A stretch of DNA of 50,607 bases from Thermoanaerobaculum sp. (GTDB lineage: Bacteria > Acidobacteriota > Thermoanaerobaculia > Multivoradales > UBA5704), in contig JAJKHS010000101.1 in NCBI GenBank assembly GCA_021154885.1, forward strand, positions 1-50,607, written 5' to 3'. The position numbers were made by a program, and so were the translations under genes. The notes under the pieces are model-generated. The model was not told where the DNA came from. It made no database searches and saw only the letters and a list, made by a program, of their open reading frames with translations. Positions 19,547-29,140 of this stretch are shown piece by piece; position 1 is the stretch's first letter, and each line of letters starts with the position of its first letter.

Positions 19547-20293
19547 GTGGACGTCATGTGGAAGGGCTCCCGCCGCCGTGTCATCTTCCCCCCGGTGAGC
19601 TGGACCTCGCCCGAGGGGGTGATCGCCGTGGGCGGTCGGCCCGACGCGGAGACCCTCAAGGAGGCCTACGGCCGGGGGATCTTCCCCTGGCCGCACGAAG
19701 GGGTGCCGCTGCTCTGGTTCTGCCCGGACCCCCGTTTCGTGCTGGTGCCGAAGGAGGCCCACGTCTCGCGCTCGCTGCGCAAGGAGATGCGGCGGGGGAC
19801 TCTTGAGGTGCGGGCGGACACGGCGTTCCGTGAGGTCATCGGCCGCTGCTCGCGGCAGCGGCGGCCGGGGCATGGCGGCACCTGGATCACGCCGGCAATG
19901 ATCGCGGGCTACACCGCTCTCCACGGCGAGGGGCTGGCCCACTCTATCGAGGCCTGGCGCGAGGGGCGGCTGGTGGGCGGTCTCTACGGCGTCTCGATGG
20001 GCAGCGTCTTCTTCGGCGAGTCGATGTTCGCCGAGGTCCCCAACGCCTCCAAGGTGGCCTTCGCCACCCTGCTCGCGAATCTGATCCGCTGGCGTTTCCC
20101 GCTGGTCGACTGCCAGAGCCACACCGACTACCTGGAGAGCTTCGGCGCCGTGGAGTGGCCGCGCCCCCGTTTCCTCTCCCTCCTTGCGCGGGCCCTCGAG
20201 GCGCCCACCCGGCCGGGGCCGTGGGTTTTGGAGCTGGGACCGGTCGAGGCGGCCGAGGCGTTCTCAGTGCTCAGAGCTGAGTCACCTCGATGA
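19547..20293 (+). CDS. aat: Leucyl/phenylalanyl-tRNA--protein transferase
   Basis: 248 residues from GTG (ATG three codons later is an alternative). It transfers Leu or Phe from tRNA to N-terminal Arg/Lys of proteins, making them substrates of ClpS/ClpAP. Signature segments are all present: GVIAVGG, AYGRGIFPWP, LLWFCPDPR, GTWITPAMIAGYTALH, GLAHSIEAW, LVGGLYGVSMGSVFFGESMF, ASKVAF and LVDCQSHTDYLESFGA. Length is slightly above the usual 230 residues. The 3' end overlaps the convergent glycosyltransferase gene by 23 bases. Confidence 0.95.
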   Translation: MDVMWKGSRRRVIFPPVSWTSPEGVIAVGGRPDAETLKEAYGRGIFPWPHEGVPLLWFCPDPRFVLVPKEAHVSRSLRKEMRRGTLEVRADTAFREVIGRCSRQRRPGHGGTWITPAMIAGYTALHGEGLAHSIEAWREGRLVGGLYGVSMGSVFFGESMFAEVPNASKVAFATLLANLIRWRFPLVDCQSHTDYLESFGAVEWPRPRFLSLLARALEAPTRPGPWVLELGPVEAAEAFSVLRAESPR

Positions 20294-22103
20294 GCTGCCA
20301 GCCGGTGCGCGGCACGAGCCGGCCCTGCCGCCGCACCAGTCGCCAGTCCGCGAGCGTCATCTCCGGGTAGCCGTCGTCGCTGCCGGGCTCCGGCTCGGGC
20401 TCGTCCCAACTCGCCAGGGTGCGCAGGGCGAGCGCCTTGGCGTTCTCAGGGTTCCCGGTGTCGCCCGGGCCGGCGAAGCGCAGCCATTCGGCCGCCGGGC
20501 CGGGCTGGGAGGGGGCGATCACGAACACCCGCTGTCCTGCCGCCAGGGCGCGGACCGCCAGCTCGCGCTGCAACCCCAGGAGGTCGGCGGGGCTGGAGTC
20601 CTTCAGCCGGGCGTAGAGGTCCAGGGCGCGCTGGGGCTGGAGCGTGTTGGGCTGGCTGGGATCGACCGTCCCCAGCTCCTCGACCGCCCGGCGGACGAAG
20701 AGGTTGCGGCTGTAGAGGCGGTAGTCGCCCGCGAACTGGAGGTGCAGCAGCTCCGGCTGCGGACCGAAGATCACCGAGCCGGCGGGCGCCGCGGCCAGCA
20801 CCTGCCACGCCGTCCGCTCCAGGGCCACGCGGCTGCGGTGGTCGGTGCGCAGCATCGGCAGGGTGGCGTGGACGCAGTAGGCCGCCCCGCCCAGGACCAC
20901 GACGAGGGCCGCCAGGCGCCGCAGGAGCCGTTGCGATCCCACGCCCGGCTCCAGGTCCCTCCGGGTCAGGTACCAGACCGCTCCCAGCACCAGCGGCGGG
21001 AACACGGAGAGGAAGAAGCGGATGTAGCCGTCGCCGTCGTTCTCGATCGCGCCGTAGTAGTAGGCGGTGTAGAGCAGGGTGCCGGGGAGGAGCCAGGCGA
21101 GCATCACCGCCGCCAGCCGCCAGCTCCGGGCGAAGAGGGCGATCAGGCCCAGCACGGCCACCGGCAGCAGCGCCCACAGCCCCATCATGCTGAGCTGGCG
21201 CACCGTCGTCCAGCCGTTGCGGGCGAAGTGGGCCCAGCCGAAGGCGGTGCTCTCGCGGGTGGCGTCGTAGGCGGTCAGGCTGTGCAGCACCCTATGGTTG
21301 TAGACGATCTGGAGAGCGGGTAGGGCCAGCCAGGAGGCCAGCAGGACAGCCGTCTGGGCGAGCGAGCGGCGGCTCCGCCGATCGAGGTTGAAGAGGGCCG
21401 CCAGCGCCAGGGGGAGGAGGAGCAGCCCCTCGGTGTAGCGGAAGGTCGCCGCGGCCCCCAGCAGCAGGCCGGCGAGGACGGCGCGCGGGAAGGTCGGTCG
21501 GCGCCACCAGGAGAGCAGCGCCAGCATTCCCCAGGTGGCGGCGCACAGGGTGGCGGCGTGGCTGTTGGGGCTGTTGGTGAGCAGCAGCACCGCCGGGCTC
21601 GCGGCCAGGGCGATCACCCCCAGCAGCCCGGCGAACGAGCCCGCGACCTGGCGGACGAGGAGGAACAGCCCGGCGAGCGCCAGCGCCATGGCCGCCGGGC
21701 TGATCCAGTAGGCCATCCGCGTCCCCTGCGCCGGCCCGAAGACCTTGAGCGCCAGGGCCACCAGGGCCGGCATCCCGAGCGGGTACTTGGAGTAGTAGCG
21801 GCCGTCCGGGGCCGCGACCCACATCTTGCCCACGAAGACGTAGGGGTCGTTCACCGCGAGACCCGGCGGGAAGTGAGTGGCGAGCAGCTTGCCGCTCACG
21901 AGATAGGCGTTCTGATCGTCCCCCGGGTGCGCCGGCACCCAGAACGGGTGGGTGGCGACGACGAAAACGGCGATCACCGCGGCGGCGAGGGCGGTGAAGG
22001 CGAGCCGGACCCGCGGGCTCTCCGGCGCGGCGGTAGCGGCGAGCGGTGGCATGAGGTTGGAGCGTATCCGCGATCGGAGACTATCCGAGAGCGGACTTGG
22101 CAT
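20271..22103 (-). CDS. GT-C/GT39-like membrane glycosyltransferase
   Basis: 610 residues (an internal ATG at 22052 is an alternative start). The first TM is followed by an acidic motif in the first outer loop (HPGDDQNAYL), the usual metal/lipid-phosphate site of GT-C enzymes. Then come about ten further TM helices to residue 410, and a soluble C-terminal domain of about 170 residues. GT-C enzymes use polyprenyl-phosphate sugars to glycosylate lipids or proteins outside the membrane. Divergent from a second GT-C-like gene (35-base gap). Substrate unknown. Confidence 0.8.
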   Translation of the reverse strand: MPSPLSDSLRSRIRSNLMPPLAATAAPESPRVRLAFTALAAAVIAVFVVATHPFWVPAHPGDDQNAYLVSGKLLATHFPPGLAVNDPYVFVGKMWVAAPDGRYYSKYPLGMPALVALALKVFGPAQGTRMAYWISPAAMALALAGLFLLVRQVAGSFAGLLGVIALAASPAVLLLTNSPNSHAATLCAATWGMLALLSWWRRPTFPRAVLAGLLLGAAATFRYTEGLLLLPLALAALFNLDRRSRRSLAQTAVLLASWLALPALQIVYNHRVLHSLTAYDATRESTAFGWAHFARNGWTTVRQLSMMGLWALLPVAVLGLIALFARSWRLAAVMLAWLLPGTLLYTAYYYGAIENDGDGYIRFFLSVFPPLVLGAVWYLTRRDLEPGVGSQRLLRRLAALVVVLGGAAYCVHATLPMLRTDHRSRVALERTAWQVLAAAPAGSVIFGPQPELLHLQFAGDYRLYSRNLFVRRAVEELGTVDPSQPNTLQPQRALDLYARLKDSSPADLLGLQRELAVRALAAGQRVFVIAPSQPGPAAEWLRFAGPGDTGNPENAKALALRTLASWDEPEPEPGSDDGYPEMTLADWRLVRRQGRLVPRTGWQLIEVTQL

Positions 22104-22138
22104 ATACTAGCTCGCCGTTCCGCTGCAACCTTTGTACT

Positions 22139-24262
22139 ATGAGCCACCCGGACCTTCCTGTGTTTTCTCCGCCCGGCGGCCGTCTGCGCTCCGCGGCCGG
22201 TCTGCTGCTGCTCCTGGTGGTGATGCTGCCCGTCCAGCTCCGCCGCGCCAGCCTCGAGGGCTCCTGGTGGGTCGACGAGAACGAGTCGGTCCTCCTCGCC
22301 TCCGGGTCCACCGCCCGGCTGCTCGACTACACGGCGAGCGACACCAACCCGCCCGGCTACTTCCTGGCCCTCAAGCCGTGGATGGCCCTCGGCCACCGGC
22401 TTCTCGGCGCGCCCGGCGTGTGGTGGCCGCGGCTGCCCGGCGTCGCCGTCTGGACGCTGCTCGCGGGCTTCCTCTGGTTCGCGGGCCGGCGGCTGTGCGG
22501 CCCGGTGCCGGGAGCGGTGCTGGCCTGGGCGGTCTGCGCCAGCCCCACCATGTCGTGGCTGGCCGAGGCTCGCCCCTTCGGCATCGCCACCGCCCTCGGC
22601 CTGATCTGCGCAGCTCTGCTCTGGCGAGGAGTGGAGGAGGCGAGATCCGGCAGGAGGCGGGGGGCGGCCTGGAGCTGGCTCGTGTATGCCCTCGTCGCCG
22701 AGCTGGCCCTGTGGACGCATCTGTTCACCCTGATCGTGCTGGGGATGCTCGCCCTGTTCGGGCTGGTGGCGGCGCTGCGGCTGCGCCCGCGCGCGCCGTG
22801 GCTGCTGCGCGACTGGCTGCTGGCCCACACCCTGATCGGCGTGCTGTTCCTGCCCTGGCTGATCCACCTCGCCGACCAGATCGCGGCGCGGCAGGCCGAG
22901 AACGCGCAATGGGTGATGAATCCCGACTTTCTCCAGTGGCTGCTCATCTTCTGCCGCTGGTATCCGCTCGGCAGGGCCGAGGTCTCCGAGACGGTCTGGC
23001 TCCCTTTCGGCGCCGTGGCGCTGGGGGTCCCTCTTCTCGCGGCGCTCGCCGCCGGCTGGCGGGGGCACTCCACCGACCGCTCGGACCGGCGCCTTCTGGC
23101 GACCGCCGCCGCCGCCTTCGCCGTCCCCCTGGCCTTCACCTTGACCCTGCTGGGACTGCAACGCTGGCGCGACATGCCGGTGTTCCTCACCTCGCGCTAT
23201 CCGGCCATGACCGCGGGCTTCTGGATCGCCGGGCTGGTGCTGCTCTCGGCCTGGACGGTGCGCCGCATGGGCTGGCGGCCGGCCGTCCTCTGGGCGCTGA
23301 TGGCGCCCTGGCTGATCGCCGGCTGGGTGGGCGCCAGCCACCACATCGCGGATCAGCACGTGACGGTCTTCCAGCGCAAGAAGGCGATCCCGTTCATGCC
23401 GCCCCCGGGTGCCACCCTCTTCGTGATGCCCGAGTCGCTCACCCCCTACGTGCGCGGCGCACTGGCGTCCTGGCAGGTGCGGCCGGCGGCGGCTCTGCCC
23501 TGCACTCTTGCAGCCGCCGGCGCCGGTGACGCCTGGGTGCTCGACCTCAACTACCTGCACATGCTCGACGAGGAGCGCAACGCCGTGCTGGCCGGGGCGG
23601 TCCGCGGCGGCGCGCTGGGCGGGAAGGTCAAGGTGCGCTACCTGCCGCCCCCACAGTTCTACACGCTCTACCACCTTGCCGCCGTCGACTCCGCCCGCGC
23701 CCGAGACCTCTGCGCCCGAGGGGTACCGCGCCCAGAGCTCCCGCCCATCCCGGCGAACGCTGCCGCCGTGGCCCTCCCCGAGCCGCAGCGCCTGAGCGAC
23801 GGCTGGTGGTGGCCCGACGTCGACCCCGGCCTCGGCTACCGCCGCTGGTGGGCGCGGCTCCAGGCGCGCTTGGTTTTCGACCGGCGTGTCGCGGCGGGGG
23901 ATTATGTCCTGCACTACCGCGGCTCCTGCCCTGGCCACGCAGAGGAGCCGCGGGAGCTCCATCTGTGGTTCGAAGGAGCGCCGGCCGGCTACTCCGTCCG
24001 CCACCCGGCGGGGGAGATCGCCGTGGACGTGCCCGTCCATCTCGCCGCCTCGCTCCTGCCTCCGGTCCTGCGGCTCGCGCACCCGATGGAGCCCCTGTCC
24101 GCGACGCTGGAGAAGTACCCGCCGATCTACCGGGTGGGCTCCCAGCTTCGCTACGCCTGGCTGGAGCGGCCGGCGCCGGCGATCGGCCAACCCGGGCCGC
24201 TGGTCCTGGGCTCCCGGCAGCCCCGGCGCCTGCCGTCTCATGTATCCTCGGGCCGGAGGTAG
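22139..24262 (+). CDS. GT-C/GT39-like membrane glycosyltransferase
   Basis: 707 residues from the ATG at 22139. N-terminal TM, then the acidic loop motif SWWVDENESVLLA, typical of this fold, and about eleven TM helices up to residue 410. A large soluble C-terminal part with beta-rich stretches (about 420-700) follows. It includes YLPPPQFYTLYHL and a segment that could be a carbohydrate-binding sandwich (about 580-660). The stop is followed after 6 bases by the YkgJ-type gene, so the two are probably one operon. Confidence 0.78.
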   Translation: MSHPDLPVFSPPGGRLRSAAGLLLLLVVMLPVQLRRASLEGSWWVDENESVLLASGSTARLLDYTASDTNPPGYFLALKPWMALGHRLLGAPGVWWPRLPGVAVWTLLAGFLWFAGRRLCGPVPGAVLAWAVCASPTMSWLAEARPFGIATALGLICAALLWRGVEEARSGRRRGAAWSWLVYALVAELALWTHLFTLIVLGMLALFGLVAALRLRPRAPWLLRDWLLAHTLIGVLFLPWLIHLADQIAARQAENAQWVMNPDFLQWLLIFCRWYPLGRAEVSETVWLPFGAVALGVPLLAALAAGWRGHSTDRSDRRLLATAAAAFAVPLAFTLTLLGLQRWRDMPVFLTSRYPAMTAGFWIAGLVLLSAWTVRRMGWRPAVLWALMAPWLIAGWVGASHHIADQHVTVFQRKKAIPFMPPPGATLFVMPESLTPYVRGALASWQVRPAAALPCTLAAAGAGDAWVLDLNYLHMLDEERNAVLAGAVRGGALGGKVKVRYLPPPQFYTLYHLAAVDSARARDLCARGVPRPELPPIPANAAAVALPEPQRLSDGWWWPDVDPGLGYRRWWARLQARLVFDRRVAAGDYVLHYRGSCPGHAEEPRELHLWFEGAPAGYSVRHPAGEIAVDVPVHLAASLLPPVLRLAHPMEPLSATLEKYPPIYRVGSQLRYAWLERPAPAIGQPGPLVLGSRQPRRLPSHVSSGRR

Positions 24263-24268
24263 TCGCCC

Positions 24269-24532
24269 GTGGAGTGCCGCGCCGGCTGCGGGGCCTGCTG
24301 CATCGGCCTTTCCATCTCGTCCCCCATCCCCGGCATGCCCGGCGGCAAACCGGCCGGAGTGCGTTGCGTCCAGCTCACGGATGACAACCGCTGCCTCCTC
24401 TTCGGCCGGCCCGAGCGCCCCACGGTCTGCGTCAACCTGCGGCCGATGAAAGAGATGTGCGGCGAGACCATGGACGAGGCCCTGACCTACCTCGCCTTCC
24501 TCGAAGAAGCCACGGCGCCGGACCGGGGCTGA
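24269..24532 (+). CDS. YkgJ-type cysteine cluster protein
   Basis: 87 residues from a GTG start 6 bases after the preceding stop. N-terminal C-x3-C-x2-CC (ECRAGCGACC), then VRCVQLTDDNRCLLFGRPERPTVC, is the zinc/iron-binding pattern of the YkgJ (CxxxCxxCC) family. The family is small and cytoplasmic, with unknown biochemical role. Shorter than most members, but the cluster is complete. Confidence 0.85.
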   Translation: MECRAGCGACCIGLSISSPIPGMPGGKPAGVRCVQLTDDNRCLLFGRPERPTVCVNLRPMKEMCGETMDEALTYLAFLEEATAPDRG

Positions 24533-24618
24533 GGCGCCTGTCCCGTTCCCGGCCTCCCCGGCGTCCTCTATTCTGAGGCCGTGAGATCTAACGTCGGAAC
24601 CTCAAAGGAGAGCTGCGC

Positions 24619-26418
24619 ATGTCCGAAGACCATCGTGCAACCGGAGGAGACGAGCGCAACGTCAAGGACGAAGTGAGCCGGAGGACCTTCCTGCGCCTCG
24701 GCGCCATCGCGGGAGCCGGCGCCCCGCTGGCCGGGCTCCTGGGCTCCACGGCGGCCCGCGCGGCCACAGCGGCGGAGGAGGACGTCGAGATCGAGGCGGC
24801 CCACGGCTCGTTCACCGTGGTGGAGGCGAGCATCGCCGACCTGCAGGCGGCGATGACCAAGGGGCGCGTCACCTCCCTCGACCTCGTCAACCAGTACCTG
24901 GACCGCATCGCCAGGCTCGACCAGGGCGGTCCGCGGGTCAACTCGGTACTGGAGCTCAACCCGGACGCCCGCAAGATCGCCCGAGACCTGGACTCCGAGC
25001 GCAAGAGCCACCACGTGCGGGGACCGCTCCATGGGATCCCTGTCATGCTCAAGGGGAACATCGACACCGGCGACAAGATGAGCACCACCGCCGGCTCCCT
25101 CGCCCTCGTGGGCCCGCCGGCGTCGCAGGACGCCACCGTGGCGGCGCGGCTGCGGTCTGCGGGCGCCGTCATCCTCGGCAAGACCAACCTCTCGGAGTGG
25201 GCGAACTTTCGCGGCAACAACTCCACCAGCGGCTGGAGCGGCCAGGGCGGCCAGACCGGCAATCCCTATGTCGTCGACCGCAACCCGTGCGGCTCCAGCT
25301 CGGGCTCCGGAGCCTCCGCCACGGCCAGCTTCGTCGCCGCTGGCCTCGGCACCGAGACCGACGGCTCCATCGTCTGCCCGGCCTCGCTCAACGGCGTCGT
25401 GGGCATCAAGCCCACGGTGGGCCTGACCAGCCGCGCCGGCGTCATCCCCATCTCCCACACCCAGGACACGGTCGGTCCCCACGCCCGCACCGTGGCGGAC
25501 GCGGCGGCGATCCTGAGCGCCCTGGTGGGCGTCGATCCCCGCGATCCGGCCACCGCCGCGAGCGCCGGCAAATTCTCCACCGACTACACCCAGTTCCTCG
25601 ATCCCAATGGCCTGCGGGGCGCCCGCATCGGCGTCTGGCGCCACACCACCACCGGCTACAGCCGGGAGACGGACGCCATCTTCGAGGACGCGCTCAAGGC
25701 CATGAGCGACGCCGGCGCCGTGCTCGTCGACCCGGCCGACATCCCGACGGTCGACGCCCTCAACGCCACCTCGGACGAGATCACCGTCCTCATCTACGAG
25801 TTCAAGCGCGACCTGAACGCCTATCTCGCCACCCGCACCGGGCTCCAGGTCAAGACCCTGGCGGACATCATCGCCTTCAACAACGCCCACGCCTCCCAGG
25901 AGCTCCAGTACTTCGGCCAGGAACTCTTCGAGCTGGCCGAGCAGGACGTCTTCAGCGCCCAGGATTATGCGGCCGCCCTGGCGGACGGCAAGCGGCTGGC
26001 CGCCACCTTCGGGATCGATGCCATCCTCAGCTCCCAGAGCCTCGACGCCCTGGTGGCGCCCACCGGCTCGCCCGCCTGGACCACGGACCTGGTCAACGGC
26101 GACCACTTCACGGGCGCCAGCTCCGGACCCTCGGCGGTGGCCGGCTATCCGATCGTCAACGTCCTCGGCGGCTACTCCTTCGGCGTGCTGCCGGTGGGGA
26201 TCAGCTTCTTCGGCACGGCGTTCAGCGAGGGCAAGCTCATCAAGCTGGCCTACTCCTTCGAGCAGCACACCCGGCTGCGCAAGCCCCCGACCTTCCTGCG
26301 CACCCTGCCGACGCCGGGCCACGCCAGCACGAAATCGCTGGCCACGACCCGCTTCGACGAGCTGCTCGACCGGCTGTCTGAAAATTCCAGGTCGCGGTCG
26401 ATCCTGCGCTACCTGTAG
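24619..26418 (+). CDS. Tat-exported amidase (amidase signature family)
   Basis: 599 residues with an AAAGGAG Shine-Dalgarno. A twin-arginine signal (SRRTFLRLG near 20, ending with ARA near 48) sends the folded enzyme to the periplasm. The amidase-signature core follows. The catalytic Lys is in VMLKGNIDTGD, the Gly/Ser-rich segment is NPCGSSSGSGASATASFVAAG (cis-Ser and nucleophile in GTETDGSIVCPAS), and GVVGIKPTVGLTSRAGVIPIS closes the site. Members hydrolyse amides or peptide amides. The exact substrate cannot be told. Downstream lies a decayed REP-like fragment. Confidence 0.93.
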   Translation: MSEDHRATGGDERNVKDEVSRRTFLRLGAIAGAGAPLAGLLGSTAARAATAAEEDVEIEAAHGSFTVVEASIADLQAAMTKGRVTSLDLVNQYLDRIARLDQGGPRVNSVLELNPDARKIARDLDSERKSHHVRGPLHGIPVMLKGNIDTGDKMSTTAGSLALVGPPASQDATVAARLRSAGAVILGKTNLSEWANFRGNNSTSGWSGQGGQTGNPYVVDRNPCGSSSGSGASATASFVAAGLGTETDGSIVCPASLNGVVGIKPTVGLTSRAGVIPISHTQDTVGPHARTVADAAAILSALVGVDPRDPATAASAGKFSTDYTQFLDPNGLRGARIGVWRHTTTGYSRETDAIFEDALKAMSDAGAVLVDPADIPTVDALNATSDEITVLIYEFKRDLNAYLATRTGLQVKTLADIIAFNNAHASQELQYFGQELFELAEQDVFSAQDYAAALADGKRLAATFGIDAILSSQSLDALVAPTGSPAWTTDLVNGDHFTGASSGPSAVAGYPIVNVLGGYSFGVLPVGISFFGTAFSEGKLIKLAYSFEQHTRLRKPPTFLRTLPTPGHASTKSLATTRFDELLDRLSENSRSRSILRYL

Positions 26419-26429
26419 ACCGCACCGTC

Positions 26430-26474
26430 CGGGCCCTGGCCCTTCGGGGCTGGGCCCTCATCACCCCGGCCCTT
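26430..26474. repeat. Truncated REP-like fragment (family A)
   Basis: Contains GCCCTTCGGGGC and the conserved edge GGGCCCTCATCACCCCGGCCC, then breaks off where copies at 7601, 34480 and 50471 continue into the long stem. It separates the amidase and the convergent small exported-protein gene. Confidence 0.65.
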
Positions 26475-26478
26475 CCTG

Positions 26479-26715
26479 TTATGGGCAAATGCACTGGCCG
26501 GTATAGATACGGTAGTACTGCGTCTGGCAGCCGTAGTGGAAAGCATCGTTACAGTAGATGTCCGTTCTGCCACACGCCGGCCCGCCGGCCGGGCCGTCGG
26601 GAGTTTGATAATAAAAAATCCTCTCATAGAGACAATCGGCCGAGAGGGTCGGAGGCTGGCCTGCAGCCATGATGGCGGTTGCACTGACCAGCAATACGAG
26701 CAAAAGCCTCTTCAT
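26479..26715 (-). CDS. Small exported Cys/Tyr-rich protein
   Basis: 78 residues with AAAGGAG before the ATG. Signal peptide MKRLLLVLLVSATAIMAAG. The mature part of about 55 residues has six Cys and many Tyr (ERIFYYQTPDG, then CNDAFHYGCQTQYYR). The spacing YY ... G ... C ... G ... YY ... C is reminiscent of DUF6289-type small exported proteins, a tentative match. Function unknown. Confidence 0.65.
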   Translation of the reverse strand: MKRLLLVLLVSATAIMAAGQPPTLSADCLYERIFYYQTPDGPAGGPACGRTDIYCNDAFHYGCQTQYYRIYTGQCICP

Positions 26716-26792
26716 GATCGTTTCTCCTTTCGATTGGAGCTCCTCGTGCTGCCCCTATTCTTCAGGTGTCGGGAGCGTGCCGAAACGGGGCC

Positions 26793-28409
26793 TCACGCCG
26801 TCATCTCCAGACTCTCCGCGGCCGCGGTCGCCCGCCGGCGGGCCCAGATCCCGGCGGGGAGGTGCAGCAGGGCGAAGCACGCCGCTCCGGTCAGGGCTCC
26901 CGGAACGCCGAAGAGGCCGGAGACGAGCACCCCCGCCGTGGCGATGCCGCCGAAGAGACCGCCCAGCAGGGCCAGGGCGGTGCGGGCTCCCGATCCACCC
27001 CCATCCGTCCGCGACTGGGAGAAGGGGAAATCGGGGAAGACCCCCTTGCCCGCCACGATCAGCAGGTCGCCCAGGACGAGCAGCTCGGCCAGCAGGGCCA
27101 GCCGCAACGGCCACGGGCCGCCGGCGCGGATCTGGGCCACGGCCATCGCCGCGAAGAGCGGCGCGAGTTGGAAGAGGCGCACCAGCGGGATCGTGCCGAG
27201 CGAGAAGCGGGCGCGGTCGACGGGCGAGACGAGGATCCACCACAGGCTCTCCGGCCGCGAGCTGCGAGTCAGGACATCGGTGCCGGCCATCAACAGCCAG
27301 CAGTAGAAGTAGACCGCCGGCAGCGGGATCGAACGGACGATCCCGAGGTCGCGCATGTAGAAGATCATGAGGAAGATCCCCATCAGCGGGACCAGCAGGA
27401 ACTCGGAGCGCACGCGCCAGTCCGCGCGGAGTTGGATGCGCAGCAGGGCGAAGAGGCGCCCCCGCTCGCCCCCGACGCCGCTGAAAACCGCCGCCCTGGG
27501 TCGGCGGCGCACCGCCTGCCGCCGTGGCGCCGTCTGCGTCTGCGGCTCCAGCAGCCGCTCGCGCAGGCCCGATCCCAGCCAGCGGGTCACGCCGGCGAGC
27601 AGCAGGGTCGGGGTGGCCACCGCCAGCGCCAGCCGTCCCAGAGCCGGAGCCGAGAGGCCAGCCGCCACCAGCTCCACCGGCGCGATGAACCAGAACGGCG
27701 GCAGCACCCACGGGAGGACGCCCAGGGCGTCCGGTCCCTGCGCCGTGGTCAGCGACATCAGCTTCTGACCGCCCATGACCAGGAAGTAGCCGAACTGGAA
27801 AGCGCCCTGAATCCAGGGCAACAGCCGCTCCAGGGCCCGCTTCCCTCCCGTCCGCACCAGGGCGGCGGCGGTGAGCAGGCCGAAGGTCACGGTCGAGGCG
27901 CTGGCCGCCGCGGCTCCCGCCCAGAAGGCCGGCGCCGCCACGGCCGAGCGCAGGATGACGCCGGCGGCGACCCCCGGCGGCCCGAACAGCAGCACACCCA
28001 GGATGGACAGATTGCGGCCGAAGGCGGCGAGCTTGGCCAGCAGGAACGAGCGGCCGTCCTGGGGATAGGCGCCCAGCACCAGCATCTCCCGCGGATTGAC
28101 CAGCACGTCGAAGTTGTCGGTCACCACCACCAGCAGCAGGAACAGGCAGCCCAGGACGAGGGAGAAGACCCCGCCGAGGAGGGGCGACCTGGCGCCCGCG
28201 ATCGTCAGGGCCGCCATGAGACCATACAGCCCTGCAAAGAAGCACAGCAACCGGAACGGCGTCAGGCTGGTGAGGAGCCCCCGGCGCGCTCGGATGACGC
28301 GGACGCCCCGCTGCAGCAGCAGCCTCTGCGTGCGATAGAGGGGGCGGAAGGTGGCCGGGTCGGCGCCCAGCAGGCGGAGCAGGGGATCGGTGAGCCGGCC
28401 GGCGCTCAA
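26793..28409 (-). CDS. ABC-2 type exporter permease
   Basis: 538 residues from a TTG start whose last two bases are part of the ATPase stop (TTGA overlap), so translation is coupled. About 12 hydrophobic segments arranged as two halves, with a basic cytoplasmic loop (about 295-330). No substrate-binding protein is linked. With the ATPase it forms an exporter; substrate unknown. The neighbouring GT-C gene hints at cell-surface material. Confidence 0.82.
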   Translation of the reverse strand: MSAGRLTDPLLRLLGADPATFRPLYRTQRLLLQRGVRVIRARRGLLTSLTPFRLLCFFAGLYGLMAALTIAGARSPLLGGVFSLVLGCLFLLLVVVTDNFDVLVNPREMLVLGAYPQDGRSFLLAKLAAFGRNLSILGVLLFGPPGVAAGVILRSAVAAPAFWAGAAAASASTVTFGLLTAAALVRTGGKRALERLLPWIQGAFQFGYFLVMGGQKLMSLTTAQGPDALGVLPWVLPPFWFIAPVELVAAGLSAPALGRLALAVATPTLLLAGVTRWLGSGLRERLLEPQTQTAPRRQAVRRRPRAAVFSGVGGERGRLFALLRIQLRADWRVRSEFLLVPLMGIFLMIFYMRDLGIVRSIPLPAVYFYCWLLMAGTDVLTRSSRPESLWWILVSPVDRARFSLGTIPLVRLFQLAPLFAAMAVAQIRAGGPWPLRLALLAELLVLGDLLIVAGKGVFPDFPFSQSRTDGGGSGARTALALLGGLFGGIATAGVLVSGLFGVPGALTGAACFALLHLPAGIWARRRATAAAESLEMTA

Positions 28410-29140
28410 GGCCCCGGCTCCGCCGTGATGCGAAGGAAGAGCTTCGAAAGAGATTCCTCGCCGCTCGCCGCCGTCAGCTCGTGGGGGACGCCGAGAGTCA
28501 CCAGGCGTCCCTGGTGGACGATGCCCACCCGGTCGCAGACCTTCTCCACCACCTCCAGGATGTGCGACGAGTAGACGACGCAGCTCCCGTGCGCCGCCCG
28601 CTCGCGAATCACCTCCTTGAGCACCTCCTGGGCTGGCACGTCGAGGCCGTCCAGCGGCTCGTCGAGGAGGAGCACCCGCGGGTCGTGCTGCAAGGCGGCG
28701 ATCAGCAGGATCTTCTGCTTCATCCCCTTGGAGTACTCGCCCATGGGGCGGCCGAGGTCCTGGTGGATGGCGAACGCCTCGGCGAGCGGCCGGCGGCGGG
28801 CCTCGGCCGTGGCGGGCGGAATGCGGTGGAGGTCGCGCACCAGGTCGAGGAACTCCTCGCCCGAGAGCGCCTCGTAGAGCTCGGCCCCCTCGGGCACGTA
28901 GCCAATGACCTTGCGCACCTCGTTCGGCTCGGCCACCAGGTCGTGGCCCACGACGCGGGCGCTGCCACCCGTGGGGCGCAGCAGGGTGGCGAGCATCTTG
29001 AGCGTCGTGGATTTGCCGGCGCCGTTGGGGCCGAGCAGGCCGAAGACCTCGCCGGCCGGGATCGACAGCGAGATGCCACGCACCGCCGGCCGGTCGCCGT
29101 AGCTGCGGGCCAGCTCGACGAGCTCGATCAGGGCTTCCAC
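28406..29140 (-). CDS. ABC transporter ATP-binding protein
   Basis: 244 residues from a GTG at 29140 that overlaps the end of the upstream gene by 13 bases; the reading frame stays open further upstream, but similarity to the family begins here. Walker A GPNGAGKSTT, Q-loop region VIGYVPEGAELYE, signature YSKGMKQKI (variant of LSGGQ), Walker B LLLDEPLDGLD, and H-loop YSSHILE. A typical ABC-2 exporter ATPase, working with the permease downstream. Confidence 0.93.
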   Translation of the reverse strand: MEALIELVELARSYGDRPAVRGISLSIPAGEVFGLLGPNGAGKSTTLKMLATLLRPTGGSARVVGHDLVAEPNEVRKVIGYVPEGAELYEALSGEEFLDLVRDLHRIPPATAEARRRPLAEAFAIHQDLGRPMGEYSKGMKQKILLIAALQHDPRVLLLDEPLDGLDVPAQEVLKEVIRERAAHGSCVVYSSHILEVVEKVCDRVGIVHQGRLVTLGVPHELTAASGEESLSKLFLRITAEPGP